From the IMG/VR virus record IMGVR_UViG_3300042479_000727, positions 1 to 64,000 of that record: 64,000 nucleotides of DNA. One strand, written 5' to 3'. The notes beneath the pieces are model-generated. The model saw only the letters and a list, made by a program, of their open reading frames with translations. It did not search any database and was not told where the DNA came from. How positions within the stretch are numbered: position 1 is the stretch's first letter; each line of letters opens with the position of its first letter. Below are positions 49,266 to 58,424 of the stretch, in pieces. The position numbers and the translations under genes were made by a program. The DNA comes from a virus.

Positions 49266-50706
49266 GTTAACAATCAAAGACGAAGTAAACATCAAGGTAG
49301 AAGGGCTACGAGTTGAAACACGACGGAAAATTGTCAATAAATTAAAGTTCGATTTACCTTATGCCCGACACATGCCGGCCTATAAACTAGGACGTTGGGA
49401 CGGAACTAAAACTTATTTTAACATTGGCGGCAGTGGATATCTTGCACACCTTGATGTGATTCTAGCAGTAATTGATGATGAAGGTTATGACATCGAAGTC
49501 GAAGATCTTAGACCGCATCAGGAATTAAAATTTGCTGCTATCGATGAAAATTACTGGGCCGACAAAGGCAAAGTCTGGCCCAAAGGACATCAACAGGCAG
49601 GAGAACCTATTGTTCTAAGAGACTATCAGTATGAGGTAATCAACAAGTTTTTAGAGAATCCTCAGGCCTTGCAAGAAGTAGCCACTGGTGCTGGAAAAAC
49701 AATTACCACAGCAACTTTAAGCCATCTATGCGAACCTTATGGTCGCACAATGGTAGTTGTTCCTAATAAATCGTTGGTGGTTCAAACTGAAGAAGATTAC
49801 AAGAACCTAGGCCTGGATGTTGGTGTTTACTTCGGAGATAGAAAAGAATTAGGTAAGACACATACCATATGCACCTGGCAAAGTTTGAATGTGTTAGACA
49901 AGAAAAGCTATGACAACGACACCATGACATTGGCAGAATTCTGTGAAGGAGTCTGCGCGATCATTGTTGACGAAGTGCATCAAGCCAAGGCAGAAGTATT
50001 GACCAAACTACTGACACAAAACTTTCGTAACTGTGCCATACGCTGGGGACTCACCGGAACTGTGCCTAAAGAACAGTGGGAGTTTCAAGGTATATTGGCC
50101 AGTATAGGTCCTGTGATAAATCAAGTATCTGCGTATGATTTACAGGAAAAAGGTGTGTTAGCACAATTGAATATCAATGTGTTACAGACCACAGATGTGC
50201 AGGTGTTTAATTCATTCCAGGACGAATACTCATTTCTTGTCACAGACGATAATCGGCTACAATGGATCGCCGGTAAGATCACTGCGTTATCTGCTACCGG
50301 TAATACTCTGGTGTTAATTAACAGAATCGATACAGGAAAAAAATTAATTGACTTAATACCAGAGGCAGTGTTTGTCAGCGGCGGTATGAAACTCGATGAT
50401 CGCAAGGAAGAATATGATGAAATTAAAACAAGTGATGGCAAGATTATTTTGGCGACTTATGGTGTGGCCGCTGTGGGTATTAATATTCCACGTATTTTTA
50501 ATTTGGTTCTTCTTGAACCCGGAAAGAGCTTTGTCCGTGTTATACAAAGCATTGGGCGAGGCATTAGAAAAGCAGAAGACAAAGATCACGTAGAGATCTG
50601 GGATATTACCAGCACCTGCAAATATGCCAAGCGGCACCTAACAGAAAGAAAAAAGTTTTATAAAGAGGCCAAATACCCCTTTACCATTACCAAGGTTAAT
50701 ATATGA
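49252..50706 (+). CDS. uvsW: UvsW-type DNA/RNA helicase
   Basis: 484 residues from the TTG at 49252, chosen because AAAGGA lies six to eight bases before it; no ATG is near, and a second TTG at 49255 is possible. LLNCKLTIKDEVNIKVEG is the N-terminal domain. EVATGAGKTITTA (Walker A, about 142-154), IIVDEVHQAK (DEVH box), WGLTGT, and IQSIGRGIRKAED (motif VI) mark a superfamily 2 helicase. UvsW unwinds branched DNA and R-loops and helps switch from origin to recombination-driven replication. The stop overlaps the next ATG. Confidence 0.92.
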   Translation: MLNCKLTIKDEVNIKVEGLRVETRRKIVNKLKFDLPYARHMPAYKLGRWDGTKTYFNIGGSGYLAHLDVILAVIDDEGYDIEVEDLRPHQELKFAAIDENYWADKGKVWPKGHQQAGEPIVLRDYQYEVINKFLENPQALQEVATGAGKTITTATLSHLCEPYGRTMVVVPNKSLVVQTEEDYKNLGLDVGVYFGDRKELGKTHTICTWQSLNVLDKKSYDNDTMTLAEFCEGVCAIIVDEVHQAKAEVLTKLLTQNFRNCAIRWGLTGTVPKEQWEFQGILASIGPVINQVSAYDLQEKGVLAQLNINVLQTTDVQVFNSFQDEYSFLVTDDNRLQWIAGKITALSATGNTLVLINRIDTGKKLIDLIPEAVFVSGGMKLDDRKEEYDEIKTSDGKIILATYGVAAVGINIPRIFNLVLLEPGKSFVRVIQSIGRGIRKAEDKDHVEIWDITSTCKYAKRHLTERKKFYKEAKYPFTITKVNI

Positions 50707-51344
50707 TACATCCTCTTGAACCTACTCAGTTTTCTGAAAACACATTTAACTGGGATTTTTACGATACTGATTTTTTCTTTAGCCCAGATGGCACACAAGA
50801 ATTCCCTAATCACCATTGTAAAAAAACGTGGGTAGCTAGTCTTCCTTTTATTACAGAAAAAAGAAATGCTATAGATGTTGGTTGTAGAGACGGCGAATAT
50901 ACAAGATATCTTCACAAAGATTTTAATCATGTTTTTTGTTTTGATTATCGAAGAAGAAAATTATTTCATAAAAATGTTGACCTATCTAAAATTACACATT
51001 TTAAATGTGCGTTGGGTGAAGAACATAAAATTATAAAGGTAAGCGGTGGTGGAAGTATAACTGCTGGAAAAGTACCGCAAGAAAAGTGGTATGATGAACA
51101 GCTATACACTATAGATGAATTTAATTTTTCAGATATTGATTATATTAAAATTGATGTAGACGGATACGAATTAAATGTTTTACAAGGTGCAGTTAACACC
51201 ATTAAAAAATACAATCCTCTGTTGGTTGTAGAACAAGAAAACAGTGATACTAGAGCAATTGATTTCTGTAAGATCAATTTTAACTATGACATTTTAGCAT
51301 GGGATGCTGATCACCGAAACGTAATACTAGGAAAATTAAAATGA
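50703..51344 (+). CDS. FkbM-type methyltransferase
   Basis: 213 residues. NAIDVGCRDGEYTRYL (57-70) is the SAM-binding glycine loop, VFCFDYRRRK the strand-2 end, and YIKIDVDGYELNVLQGAV the diagnostic FkbM motif. Such enzymes O-methylate sugars. It overlaps uvsW by 4 bases and starts a run of coupled genes for sugar and methyl chemistry. The acceptor could be a sugar made by the enzymes at 54104-57739. Confidence 0.8.
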   Translation: MIHPLEPTQFSENTFNWDFYDTDFFFSPDGTQEFPNHHCKKTWVASLPFITEKRNAIDVGCRDGEYTRYLHKDFNHVFCFDYRRRKLFHKNVDLSKITHFKCALGEEHKIIKVSGGGSITAGKVPQEKWYDEQLYTIDEFNFSDIDYIKIDVDGYELNVLQGAVNTIKKYNPLLVVEQENSDTRAIDFCKINFNYDILAWDADHRNVILGKLK

Positions 51345-51847
51345 GAATACTCACACTAAACAATGAAGCATTTGATCTAAACGAATTGCCGGATCAAGTA
51401 GACGAAGATACAAGATTTTCGGTGCTGGATAATTCAAATCCACAGGATCCAGATTTTTATTTCATGCCTTTGATATTTTTAGAATCGTTTAATTCACCGG
51501 CTATAGTGCTGAACATAGGAGGCTATGAAGTGCAAATGCCTTTGGATTGGTGCATGGTAGTAGGTGACAAAGATTGTGGGCTTGATCCCGAAGTGTTACC
51601 GTTGACTAGTATCAATGAGCGTGGATTTGACGCACTAGTGTTTAATCCGATCAAAGGCTTTAGAGCAGAATATATGCCTATAGAAATTGTTAATATCTAT
51701 CAGGATGTGCGTTGGTATTTTCCTAAGATGAAAAACGGACAATTATTAACTGTGCCGCTCAGCGAGGAGGTCAATCCACCTTGCGTGTTCTTTGTCAAAG
51801 AAGTTTCAAGACAAAGCGAAGTTTTGCAATTACATAAATTGATCTGA
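51341..51847 (+). CDS. Conserved phage protein of unknown function
   Basis: 168 residues. DPDFYFMPLIFLESFNSPAI, YEVQMPLDWCMVVGDKDCGL, LPLTSINERGFDALVFNP and VRWYFPKMKNGQLLTVPLSE form a pattern I know from many T4-like marine phages, where the protein is widely conserved but unnamed. All beta with no catalytic motif. It may be a nucleic-acid-linked regulator, but nothing in the sequence proves it. Overlaps the methyltransferase gene by 4 bases. Confidence 0.7.
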   Translation: MRILTLNNEAFDLNELPDQVDEDTRFSVLDNSNPQDPDFYFMPLIFLESFNSPAIVLNIGGYEVQMPLDWCMVVGDKDCGLDPEVLPLTSINERGFDALVFNPIKGFRAEYMPIEIVNIYQDVRWYFPKMKNGQLLTVPLSEEVNPPCVFFVKEVSRQSEVLQLHKLI

Positions 51848-51854
51848 TTAAATA
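51848..51854 (+). promoter_or_regulatory. Possible late promoter TTAAATA before the cupin gene
   Basis: TTAAATA right after the preceding stop, 19 bases before the ATG at 51874, with AAGGAG in the leader. Confidence 0.4.
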
Positions 51855-51873
51855 CACACATTAAGGAGATAGC

Positions 51874-52218
51874 ATGAAAGCAGGAAAAGTATGGGGACAG
51901 ACAGAATTGTTAGAAGCCAACGGTGTATTAGAATTTCATCGTATTGAAGCCAACGCCGGTGGAGTATGTTCTAAGCATAAACACAAATACAAGTGGAATG
52001 GATTCTTTGTCGAGTCCGGTGAAATGATTATTCGTGTATGGAAAGGCAATTATGATCTCGTAGACGAAACTTTGTTAAAGGCAGGCGAATATACAAAGGT
52101 TGCTCCGGGCGAATATCATCAATTTGAAGCAGTCACAGACTGTGTAGCATTTGAATTATATTGGGCAGAATTTGATCACGATGACATTGAGCGTGAAACT
52201 GTGGGGTATTCAAAATGA
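51874..52218 (+). CDS. Small cupin-domain protein
   Basis: 114 residues. CSKHKHKYKWNGFFVESGEM gives the first cupin motif (H-x-H with Gly and the turn), and APGEYHQFEAVTDCVAFELY the second. A single cupin barrel likely binds a metal through the His residues at about 44, 46 and the later His. Single-domain cupins of this kind occur in T4-like marine phages beside sugar genes. It may isomerise or bind a sugar. Good AAGGAG site. Confidence 0.75.
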   Translation: MKAGKVWGQTELLEANGVLEFHRIEANAGGVCSKHKHKYKWNGFFVESGEMIIRVWKGNYDLVDETLLKAGEYTKVAPGEYHQFEAVTDCVAFELYWAEFDHDDIERETVGYSK

Positions 52219-52814
52219 CAAAACAGTGGTTAGGCAGTGGCGGGCTCTGGGAAACAGAATTATATCAAAGCCACAAGAAAGAAAATTTTGAAATTCTAGA
52301 TAAATTCTTAGGCAGCGCACCAATGAAGATTTTAGATATTGGCTGCGGGCTTGCTTGGGAATCGAGAATGTTCAATGAAAAATATAATTCCGAGCTGTGG
52401 TTGTTAGACGGCGATACTAAAGATAACGACTCTAAATCTCCCGAAGCATCAACTGGAAAATATAATAAGACAGCTAACGATTTCTTATTCTATCATCCAT
52501 TGTCAGAGGTAGACGCAGAATTAAAAAAATTAGGCACTAAAAAATATCATTTAATTGATTGCAATAATATTAATATTCCAGAAGATGTTAAATTTGATTT
52601 GATTACGTCGTGGGTGTCTTGTGGTTTTCACTATCCTGTAAACACTTATAAAGATTTGATATTAAAACATTCACATGCAAATACGAGAATTATAATGGAT
52701 TTGCGAGTGATATACAAAAAGACTAATATGCCCGAGCAAGAAGACGGCGTAGAAATTGTTAATGTGATTAATCAACGAAACAAATATATAATGGCTGAGG
52801 TAAAACTATCATGA
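52215..52814 (+). CDS. SAM-dependent methyltransferase
   Basis: 199 residues. MKILDIGCGLAWESRMF (37-53) is the SAM loop and LWLLDGD the acidic strand-2 end. KFDLITSWVSCGFHYPVNTY follows as the typical post-loop strand, and TRIIMDLRVI as strand 5. A class I Rossmann methyltransferase, possibly for sugars. It overlaps the cupin and the next gene by 4 bases each. Confidence 0.75.
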   Translation: MTKQWLGSGGLWETELYQSHKKENFEILDKFLGSAPMKILDIGCGLAWESRMFNEKYNSELWLLDGDTKDNDSKSPEASTGKYNKTANDFLFYHPLSEVDAELKKLGTKKYHLIDCNNINIPEDVKFDLITSWVSCGFHYPVNTYKDLILKHSHANTRIIMDLRVIYKKTNMPEQEDGVEIVNVINQRNKYIMAEVKLS

Positions 52815-53581
52815 TATCAATAGTAATGGCATATTATAATCGATTAGAATTATTAAGACATACTCTAAAAACATTTATTCAAAGTCGGGAAAAAGACTTT
52901 GAAGTAATAATTGTAGATGATTTTAGCAATTTAGAAAACAGTTTAGATACTGTTCCTAGTGAATTTCCGTCGCTGAATATTAAAATAATTAAAATGTCAG
53001 ATCGAGGATCTAAGACTTGGTTTAATCCCTGTGTGCCGTATAATGTTGGATTCCGTGAAAGTTCTGGTGACAAAATTATTATTCAAAATCCAGAGTGCTG
53101 TCATCAAGGCGATGTAATCTCATATGTGAATCAAACATTAACTGATGACAATTATCTAACCTTTCATTGCTGGGCATGTAACAAAGGCGATGTAAGAATT
53201 CTACATCAAGGCGGTACAATAGATGTAGGCGGAACAAAATCTAGTAAAACAAAATGGGTTAATCATAGTGTTCACCATCCAGTGGGATATCACTATACCT
53301 CGGCAATTACTAGGAAGAACTTGTGTGAATTAAATGGTTTTGACGAAGAATTTGCTTTCGGTCATAGTTATGATGACGACGAATTTTTACAAAGAATTAA
53401 AAATAAAAAATTAAATGTAACGTTTGTTGAAGCACCGTATGTTATACATCAATGGCACCCTAAAATGTATAATAACCCGCTGGCGCCGCCAGCAACTGTT
53501 AATAATCAACAATTACTTGCCAAATTGCAAGCATCTGTTCCCCCCACTATTAGAGCTAATAATAAGGACAATATTAAATGA
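52811..53581 (+). CDS. Family 2-like glycosyltransferase
   Basis: 256 residues. ISIVMAYYNRLELLRHTLKT at the start and FEVIIVDDFSNLENSL carry the family 2 nucleotide-binding Asp residues. NVGFRESSGDKIIIQNPECC holds the typical N-x-G segment before the DxD region, which is degenerate here. FDEEFAFGHSYDDDEFLQRI contributes the catalytic-base Asp/Glu cluster. Inverting GT-A enzyme. Acceptor unknown. Coupled on both sides by 4-base overlaps. Confidence 0.8.
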   Translation: MISIVMAYYNRLELLRHTLKTFIQSREKDFEVIIVDDFSNLENSLDTVPSEFPSLNIKIIKMSDRGSKTWFNPCVPYNVGFRESSGDKIIIQNPECCHQGDVISYVNQTLTDDNYLTFHCWACNKGDVRILHQGGTIDVGGTKSSKTKWVNHSVHHPVGYHYTSAITRKNLCELNGFDEEFAFGHSYDDDEFLQRIKNKKLNVTFVEAPYVIHQWHPKMYNNPLAPPATVNNQQLLAKLQASVPPTIRANNKDNIK

Positions 53582-54111
53582 AACACAATATAAACGGAAA
53601 ACGAGCTTCATCGAACGACGAGCTAATGAGATATCTACACTCCGTTGTTAAAGAAGGAGATTCTATTTTAGATCTCGGATGCGGTCCGAAATTATATTCA
53701 GATCCATTTAAAGACAGATGTAGCAAAATTATCACAATTGATGCATGGGAGTCAGTGAATCCAGATTTTGTAGCAGACCTAGAAACTGTTGATCTAAACA
53801 CCTTATTAGGCGGTGAGAAATTTGATTATGTTTTAATGATAGATTTTATCGAACACCTTGATAAAGATGCAGGCATTCGTCTTTTAGATTCTGTGAAAAC
53901 TCTTACCACTAAAAAAATTGTATTATTGACTCCGTTAGAAGAAATTTGGGATGATAATCATAAAAATGTAAATGATCCAAGATTATGGTGCTATGGTAAT
54001 ACTTTTGACATACATAAAAGTCTTTGGCATAAAGAAGATTTTACAGACTGGACACCATTAGACTTACCTAGTCTTTGCCATTATTTTGTTGGGGTATTTC
54101 CAAATGACTAA
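53578..54111 (+). CDS. SAM-dependent methyltransferase
   Basis: 177 residues. DSILDLGCGPKLYSDPF (28-44), KIITIDAWESVNPDFVADLE, and FDYVLMIDFIEHLDKDAGIR are the motifs I, II and IV of class I methyltransferases, of the kind found in capsule and lipopolysaccharide loci. Its last bases overlap the epimerase start (ATGACTAA). Likely methylates a sugar or an intermediate of the glycan made here. Confidence 0.8.
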   Translation: MKHNINGKRASSNDELMRYLHSVVKEGDSILDLGCGPKLYSDPFKDRCSKIITIDAWESVNPDFVADLETVDLNTLLGGEKFDYVLMIDFIEHLDKDAGIRLLDSVKTLTTKKIVLLTPLEEIWDDNHKNVNDPRLWCYGNTFDIHKSLWHKEDFTDWTPLDLPSLCHYFVGVFPND

Positions 54112-55177
54112 GGTTCTAACAATTTTAGGAACAAGACCTGAGATTATAAGACTATCTAGAATTATTCCTAAACTTGATAACATTGTTGATCATAAAATAT
54201 TGCATACCGGTCAAAATTATGATAAAAATTTAAATGATGTATTCTTCAAAGAATTGAGTTTAAGAAACCCAGATTATGTAATTGACAATAAATCTGTATC
54301 CTTTGCAGAACAAATTGGTAATACATTTGTAGGTGTTGAAAAATTTGTAAACGAATTTAAGCCTGATAAAGTTTTGATATTGGGCGACACCAATTCAGGC
54401 CTAGCAGCAATTATATGTGAAAGATTAGGCATTCCGGTCTATCATATGGAAGCTGGCAATCGTTGTTATGATCTTAAAGTTCCTGAAGAAAAGAATAGAA
54501 AAATTATTGATGCCGTGTCTAGTATAAATTTACCTTATACTGAGTTAAGCCGTCAAAATTTATTGCGTGAAGGTGCTGCAAACAACAAAGTATTTGTCAC
54601 GGGGAATCCAATTAAAGAAGTAATAGATTTTTATGCAAATGAAATAGACAGTTCTCCTATATTATCAGCACTTAATCTTGAAAAAAATAACTACATTATA
54701 GCCACAGCGCATCGAGCAGAAAATGTTGATGTTAACGATCGGTTGATTAATATTTTTGAAAGTTTTGAAGAAATATCTAAAGAATATAAGATAGTGTTTA
54801 GTTGTCATCCTAGAACCAAACAAAAATTAGCAAAGTTTAATATTTTAGTTGATAATCCAAACATTATAATAACGGAACCTTTGGGGTTTTTTGATTTTGT
54901 CAACTTAGAAAAAAATGCACATATGGCAATTAGCGATTCAGGAACGGTTCAAGAAGAAATGTGTTTATTCGGTATACCAACAATTACCATTAGAGATACA
55001 ACAGAAAGACCAGAAACAGTTTGGTGCGGCTCTAACGTAATTAGCGGCTTGGATAAAGAAAATATTGTTGCCTGCTTTAACAGAATGAAGTCAGCTGACA
55101 GGAACTGGAAAATACCTGAAGAGTACAATCAAAATAATGTATCAGACGTAGTTGTTAACATACTACTGTCGAACTAA
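54104..55177 (+). CDS. UDP-HexNAc 2-epimerase, FnlC/WbjD/CapG type
   Basis: 357 residues from ATG 54104, overlapping the preceding stop. LTILGTRPEIIRLSRIIPKL, LILGDTNSGLAAI, HMEAGNRCYDLKVPEEKNRK, TAHRAENVDVNDRLI and ISDSGTVQEEMCLFGIPTIT follow the non-hydrolysing UDP-GlcNAc 2-epimerase family. The EAGNRCxDxxVPEExNRKIxD form is typical of the FnlC/WbjD/CapG branch used for N-acetyl-L-fucosamine and N-acetyl-L-quinovosamine. It works in the cytoplasm on nucleotide sugars. Its partners stand at 55935 and 56924. Confidence 0.85.
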   Translation: MTKVLTILGTRPEIIRLSRIIPKLDNIVDHKILHTGQNYDKNLNDVFFKELSLRNPDYVIDNKSVSFAEQIGNTFVGVEKFVNEFKPDKVLILGDTNSGLAAIICERLGIPVYHMEAGNRCYDLKVPEEKNRKIIDAVSSINLPYTELSRQNLLREGAANNKVFVTGNPIKEVIDFYANEIDSSPILSALNLEKNNYIIATAHRAENVDVNDRLINIFESFEEISKEYKIVFSCHPRTKQKLAKFNILVDNPNIIITEPLGFFDFVNLEKNAHMAISDSGTVQEEMCLFGIPTITIRDTTERPETVWCGSNVISGLDKENIVACFNRMKSADRNWKIPEEYNQNNVSDVVVNILLSN

Positions 55178-55186
55178 GGACAATTG

Positions 55187-55942
55187 ATGAAAAAGAAATA
55201 TGTAGAATTTGACAAATTTGATCTAGAAGATCTTTCTAACGAATTTCAATCTAAGCAACCGTTTAACTATATTGCTATAGATGATTTTTTTACAGAAAAA
55301 GTTATTAATGAAACACTAACTGACTTCAACAATGAAAATTTTGAAAGTTGGGACAAGCGTAATCACGATAAGATTCAAATTAAATGGCGTAGTGATTGGA
55401 AAGACGATAGTGATGTTCCTGCTAACACATTGGATTTAATTAATTTTTTAAATGGTGGAACATTTTTAAGATTCTTATCTAAGCTAACTGGAATTAATGG
55501 GCTTATTCCTGATCCCTATCTAACAGGCGGCGGATTTAACCAGATCAATACAGGCGGCACACTAGCAGTACACGCAGACGGCAACTGGCACGATCTAATG
55601 GGAGTACACAGAAGATTAAATGTTATCCTATACTTAAACGATAATTGGCAAGAAGAATGGGGAGGCCATTTAGAAATGTGGTCTAGAACCCCCGACAACA
55701 AACCAGGAGTATGCGTTGATAAAATTAGTCCATTACTTAACAGACTGGTTGTATTTAGAACTGACGATTTTAGTTTTCACGGTCATCCTACTCCGTTAAA
55801 ATGCCCCGAAGATAGAAGTCGTAGATCATTAATTTTGTATTACTATACAAATACAAGACCTGCAGAGGAAGTGGAATCTTTGGATAACAAACATAGAGCA
55901 TTATTCCACAACCCAGATGACATCGGAGTAAAATATGAATGA
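55187..55942 (+). CDS. 2OG-Fe(II) oxygenase within the sugar operon
   Basis: 251 residues from ATG 55187, with AAGGACA upstream (a TTG one codon earlier is less likely). FNQINTGGTLAVHADGNWHD (H129-x-D131), RLNVILYLNDNWQEEWGGHL with EMWS, and FSFHGHPTPLKCPEDRSRRS (H198/H200, Arg210-213) give a complete prolyl-hydroxylase-type core. It is set between the epimerase and dehydratase genes, so it may hydroxylate a sugar intermediate or a protein that is then glycosylated. Confidence 0.85.
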   Translation: MKKKYVEFDKFDLEDLSNEFQSKQPFNYIAIDDFFTEKVINETLTDFNNENFESWDKRNHDKIQIKWRSDWKDDSDVPANTLDLINFLNGGTFLRFLSKLTGINGLIPDPYLTGGGFNQINTGGTLAVHADGNWHDLMGVHRRLNVILYLNDNWQEEWGGHLEMWSRTPDNKPGVCVDKISPLLNRLVVFRTDDFSFHGHPTPLKCPEDRSRRSLILYYYTNTRPAEEVESLDNKHRALFHNPDDIGVKYE

Positions 55943-56927
55943 TAGTATTTTTGACAACGCACGAATTTTAATTACAGGCGGCACTGGCTCGTGGGGGCAA
56001 ACACTGACTCGATTAATGCTTGAAAAACACAACCCTAAAGAAATTATTATTTTTTCAAGAGGTGAACTTCAGCAGGTATTAATGCAACGTAAGTTTAAAA
56101 ATCTCAATATCAAATACATCATAGGAGATGTTAGAGACTACGAAGCAGTTAAGTTTGCTACTAAGAATGTTGATTATATTTTTCACATGGCTGCTCTTAA
56201 ACACGTACCTATCTGCGAAGATCAACCTCAGGAAGCTATTAAAACAAATGTAATAGGTACAACAAATGTTGTTAATGCTGCGATTGAAAATCGTGTTAAA
56301 AAAGTCATCGATGTATCCACCGACAAGGCAGTTGAGCCATTGAACTTATACGGAATGACTAAAGCTGTGGGTGAAAAGTTGATTATTCAAGCCAACGATC
56401 TAACCGATCATACTAGATTTGTCTGTGTACGTGGAGGCAATGTTATGGGATCTAATGGCAGTGTTATTCCATACTTTATAGAACAGATCCGTAACGGTGG
56501 ACCGGTTACTATCACTGATCTAAGAATGACTCGATTCTTCTTAACACTCGAAGAAGCTATTGGTTTACTATTTAAAGCTGCCGAAGAAAGTATAGGTGGT
56601 GAAACATTTGTAATGAATATGCCAGCGGCATACATCAAAGATATCGCAGACATTTTGATAGATGTCTACGGCGATGCAGAAATTACAGAGATGGGGAGTA
56701 AACCCGGTGAAAAATTAGATGAGATGCTGATATCAAAACACGAAGCAGTAATGTCATACAAATATGACGATGCATATTTTGTGATACTACCATTTAATCC
56801 TAAACAAACATTAATAGACAAGTATAGCAGCTTAGAGAAGTTTTCAGAAGAAGAGTTTAGTTCTAAAACATTTATTATGCAACGCAATGCCATTAAAGAA
56901 ATGCTTAAGAAAGGCAATTTTATATGA
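55935..56927 (+). CDS. UDP-HexNAc 4,6-dehydratase/5-epimerase (CapE/FnlA/PseB family)
   Basis: 330 residues. LITGGTGSWGQTLTRLM is the NAD(P) loop, YIIGDVRDYEAV and HMAALKHVPICEDQPQEAIK follow, then STDKAVEPLNLYGMTKAVGE with an intact YxxxK, and GNVMGSNGSVIPYFIEQI. This is the short-chain dehydratase family that turns UDP-GlcNAc into a 4-keto-6-deoxy sugar, often with inversion at C5. CapE/FnlA proteins usually have Met in place of that Tyr, while PseB has Tyr, so this one is mixed. Genetic context favours the FnlA/WbjB role. Confidence 0.85.
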   Translation: MNDSIFDNARILITGGTGSWGQTLTRLMLEKHNPKEIIIFSRGELQQVLMQRKFKNLNIKYIIGDVRDYEAVKFATKNVDYIFHMAALKHVPICEDQPQEAIKTNVIGTTNVVNAAIENRVKKVIDVSTDKAVEPLNLYGMTKAVGEKLIIQANDLTDHTRFVCVRGGNVMGSNGSVIPYFIEQIRNGGPVTITDLRMTRFFLTLEEAIGLLFKAAEESIGGETFVMNMPAAYIKDIADILIDVYGDAEITEMGSKPGEKLDEMLISKHEAVMSYKYDDAYFVILPFNPKQTLIDKYSSLEKFSEEEFSSKTFIMQRNAIKEMLKKGNFI

Positions 56928-57739
56928 AAATCTTAGTAGTTGGCAGTAACGGTATGGCCGGTCATGTTATCACTCGATATCTCAAACAACAAGGCCACGA
57001 TGTAAGCACACTGGCAAGATCTAATGCAGATCTTATTATAGATGTTGAGAATTTTGCAGAAATACAACGCCTCGGTGAAGTTACAAATATTTTTGACTTT
57101 GTGATCAATTGTGTGGGATTGTTAGTTAAAGATAGTAACGATCGTCCGGATCGTGCTGCATTGATCAATGGTTGGTTTCCACACTTTTTAGAACATACCT
57201 TTTTAAAAAGCAAAACACGAGTGGTTCACTTATCAACTGATTGTGTGTTTGATGGCAAGAAAGGAAACTATGTTGAATTAGATACACACACCGAAACTAA
57301 CTTGTATGGCAAGTCGAAATCTCTAGGTGAAATTAACAACGATAAAGACGTTACTTTTAGAATGAGTATCATCGGACCTGAAATAAAATCAAATGGCACA
57401 GGACTCTTTAATTGGATTGTCAATAATTCTGCAAGTGAATTGCAAGGATGGAACAATGCTTGGTGGAACGGCATCACTACCTTACAGTTGGCAAAATGCA
57501 TTGATCAATACATGCAAACTCCGGTAATTACGGGAGTGTATCATCTTGTTAACAATGATAATAAGATTAACAAATATGACTTGTTGTGTAAAATAAACGA
57601 TATATTTGCTCTTAACAAAACCATTATACAAACACAAGGTCCAAAGCCCGTAAACAAAATCTTAATTGACACACGTAAATTATTAGAGTTTAATATTTCC
57701 GATTACGATCAAATGCTTATTGAATTAAAAAATCTATGA
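56924..57739 (+). CDS. RmlD-type nucleotide-sugar 4-keto reductase
   Basis: 271 residues. KILVVGSNGMAGHVITRYLK is the NAD(P) loop, VINCVGLLVKDSNDRPDRAA and HLSTDCVFDGKKGNYVELDT follow, then NLYGKSKSLGEI with YxxxK, as in dTDP-4-dehydrorhamnose reductases. It lacks the cupin domain of CapF/FnlB. An RmlD-like reductase after a FnlA-type dehydratase and before a FnlC-type epimerase is the arrangement of the UDP-L-rhamnosamine/L-quinovosamine route. It overlaps both neighbours by 4 bases. Confidence 0.85.
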   Translation: MKILVVGSNGMAGHVITRYLKQQGHDVSTLARSNADLIIDVENFAEIQRLGEVTNIFDFVINCVGLLVKDSNDRPDRAALINGWFPHFLEHTFLKSKTRVVHLSTDCVFDGKKGNYVELDTHTETNLYGKSKSLGEINNDKDVTFRMSIIGPEIKSNGTGLFNWIVNNSASELQGWNNAWWNGITTLQLAKCIDQYMQTPVITGVYHLVNNDNKINKYDLLCKINDIFALNKTIIQTQGPKPVNKILIDTRKLLEFNISDYDQMLIELKNL

Positions 57740-58419
57740 TTCTTCCTTCTTTGAATATACCGGCTCGATTAACGGGTAACTTTTTTTATTTTGCGGCAGA
57801 TTCAAAATATTTTGATCTATATGGTAAAGCACTGGCCTTAAGTTTACTACAACATGCGCCGTGGGCAAAAGTTCATGTTCACTTGTATAATCCAACAGAC
57901 AAACAACTAGAATGGTGTTCTCAAAAAAATATAAGTTACACCAACGAATTACTAGATGTTGATGATAAAGAATTTAATACCCTATGTGCCTGCATTCGAT
58001 TTATACGAATTCCGGAAATATTTGATCCAGCTGCAAAAATTATAAGTTTTGATTGTGATGTGATTGCCAATAAAACAATTCCATTAATTAAATTTTTAGA
58101 GGCAACTAACATTAGTAAAATTACTATTAGAAAAGGTGGCAAATCGTTAGCCAGTGCAATATCGTTTGGAGATGATGATTTTAGAAATACTTATAGCACT
58201 AGATTACAAGAAAGTTTCAAACAAGGAAACATTTATTGGTTTTTAGATCAAGATATATTAGATGCTATGATGATAGAAAAATCAATACCTCGATTAAGTT
58301 CTGAATGGACCGGTACAAAAATGACCCCCGAACGAATGATATGGACTGCTAAAGGATCTAGAAAACATGAAAACGAACAGTATGTAAACTTATTAAATTT
58401 TTATAATTCGCAGGTATAA
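57736..58419 (+). CDS. GT8-like glycosyltransferase
   Basis: 227 residues. NFFYFAADSKYFDLYGKALA, then LCACIRFIRIPEIFDPAAKI, and the metal motif FDCDVI (D106, D108), then YWFLDQDILDAMMIE. The order matches GT8-like enzymes. It is related in layout to the gene at 60843 and is the last gene of the sugar operon. Donor could be the amino-sugar made by the three enzymes just upstream. Confidence 0.7.
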   Translation: MILPSLNIPARLTGNFFYFAADSKYFDLYGKALALSLLQHAPWAKVHVHLYNPTDKQLEWCSQKNISYTNELLDVDDKEFNTLCACIRFIRIPEIFDPAAKIISFDCDVIANKTIPLIKFLEATNISKITIRKGGKSLASAISFGDDDFRNTYSTRLQESFKQGNIYWFLDQDILDAMMIEKSIPRLSSEWTGTKMTPERMIWTAKGSRKHENEQYVNLLNFYNSQV

Positions 58420-58424
58420 AAAGG

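Noticed and set aside
55935-56927. Pseudaminic acid synthesis based on PseB similarity
   Set aside because: No PseC aminotransferase, PseH, PseG or PseI genes are visible, while a 2-epimerase and an RmlD-type reductase fit a different route.
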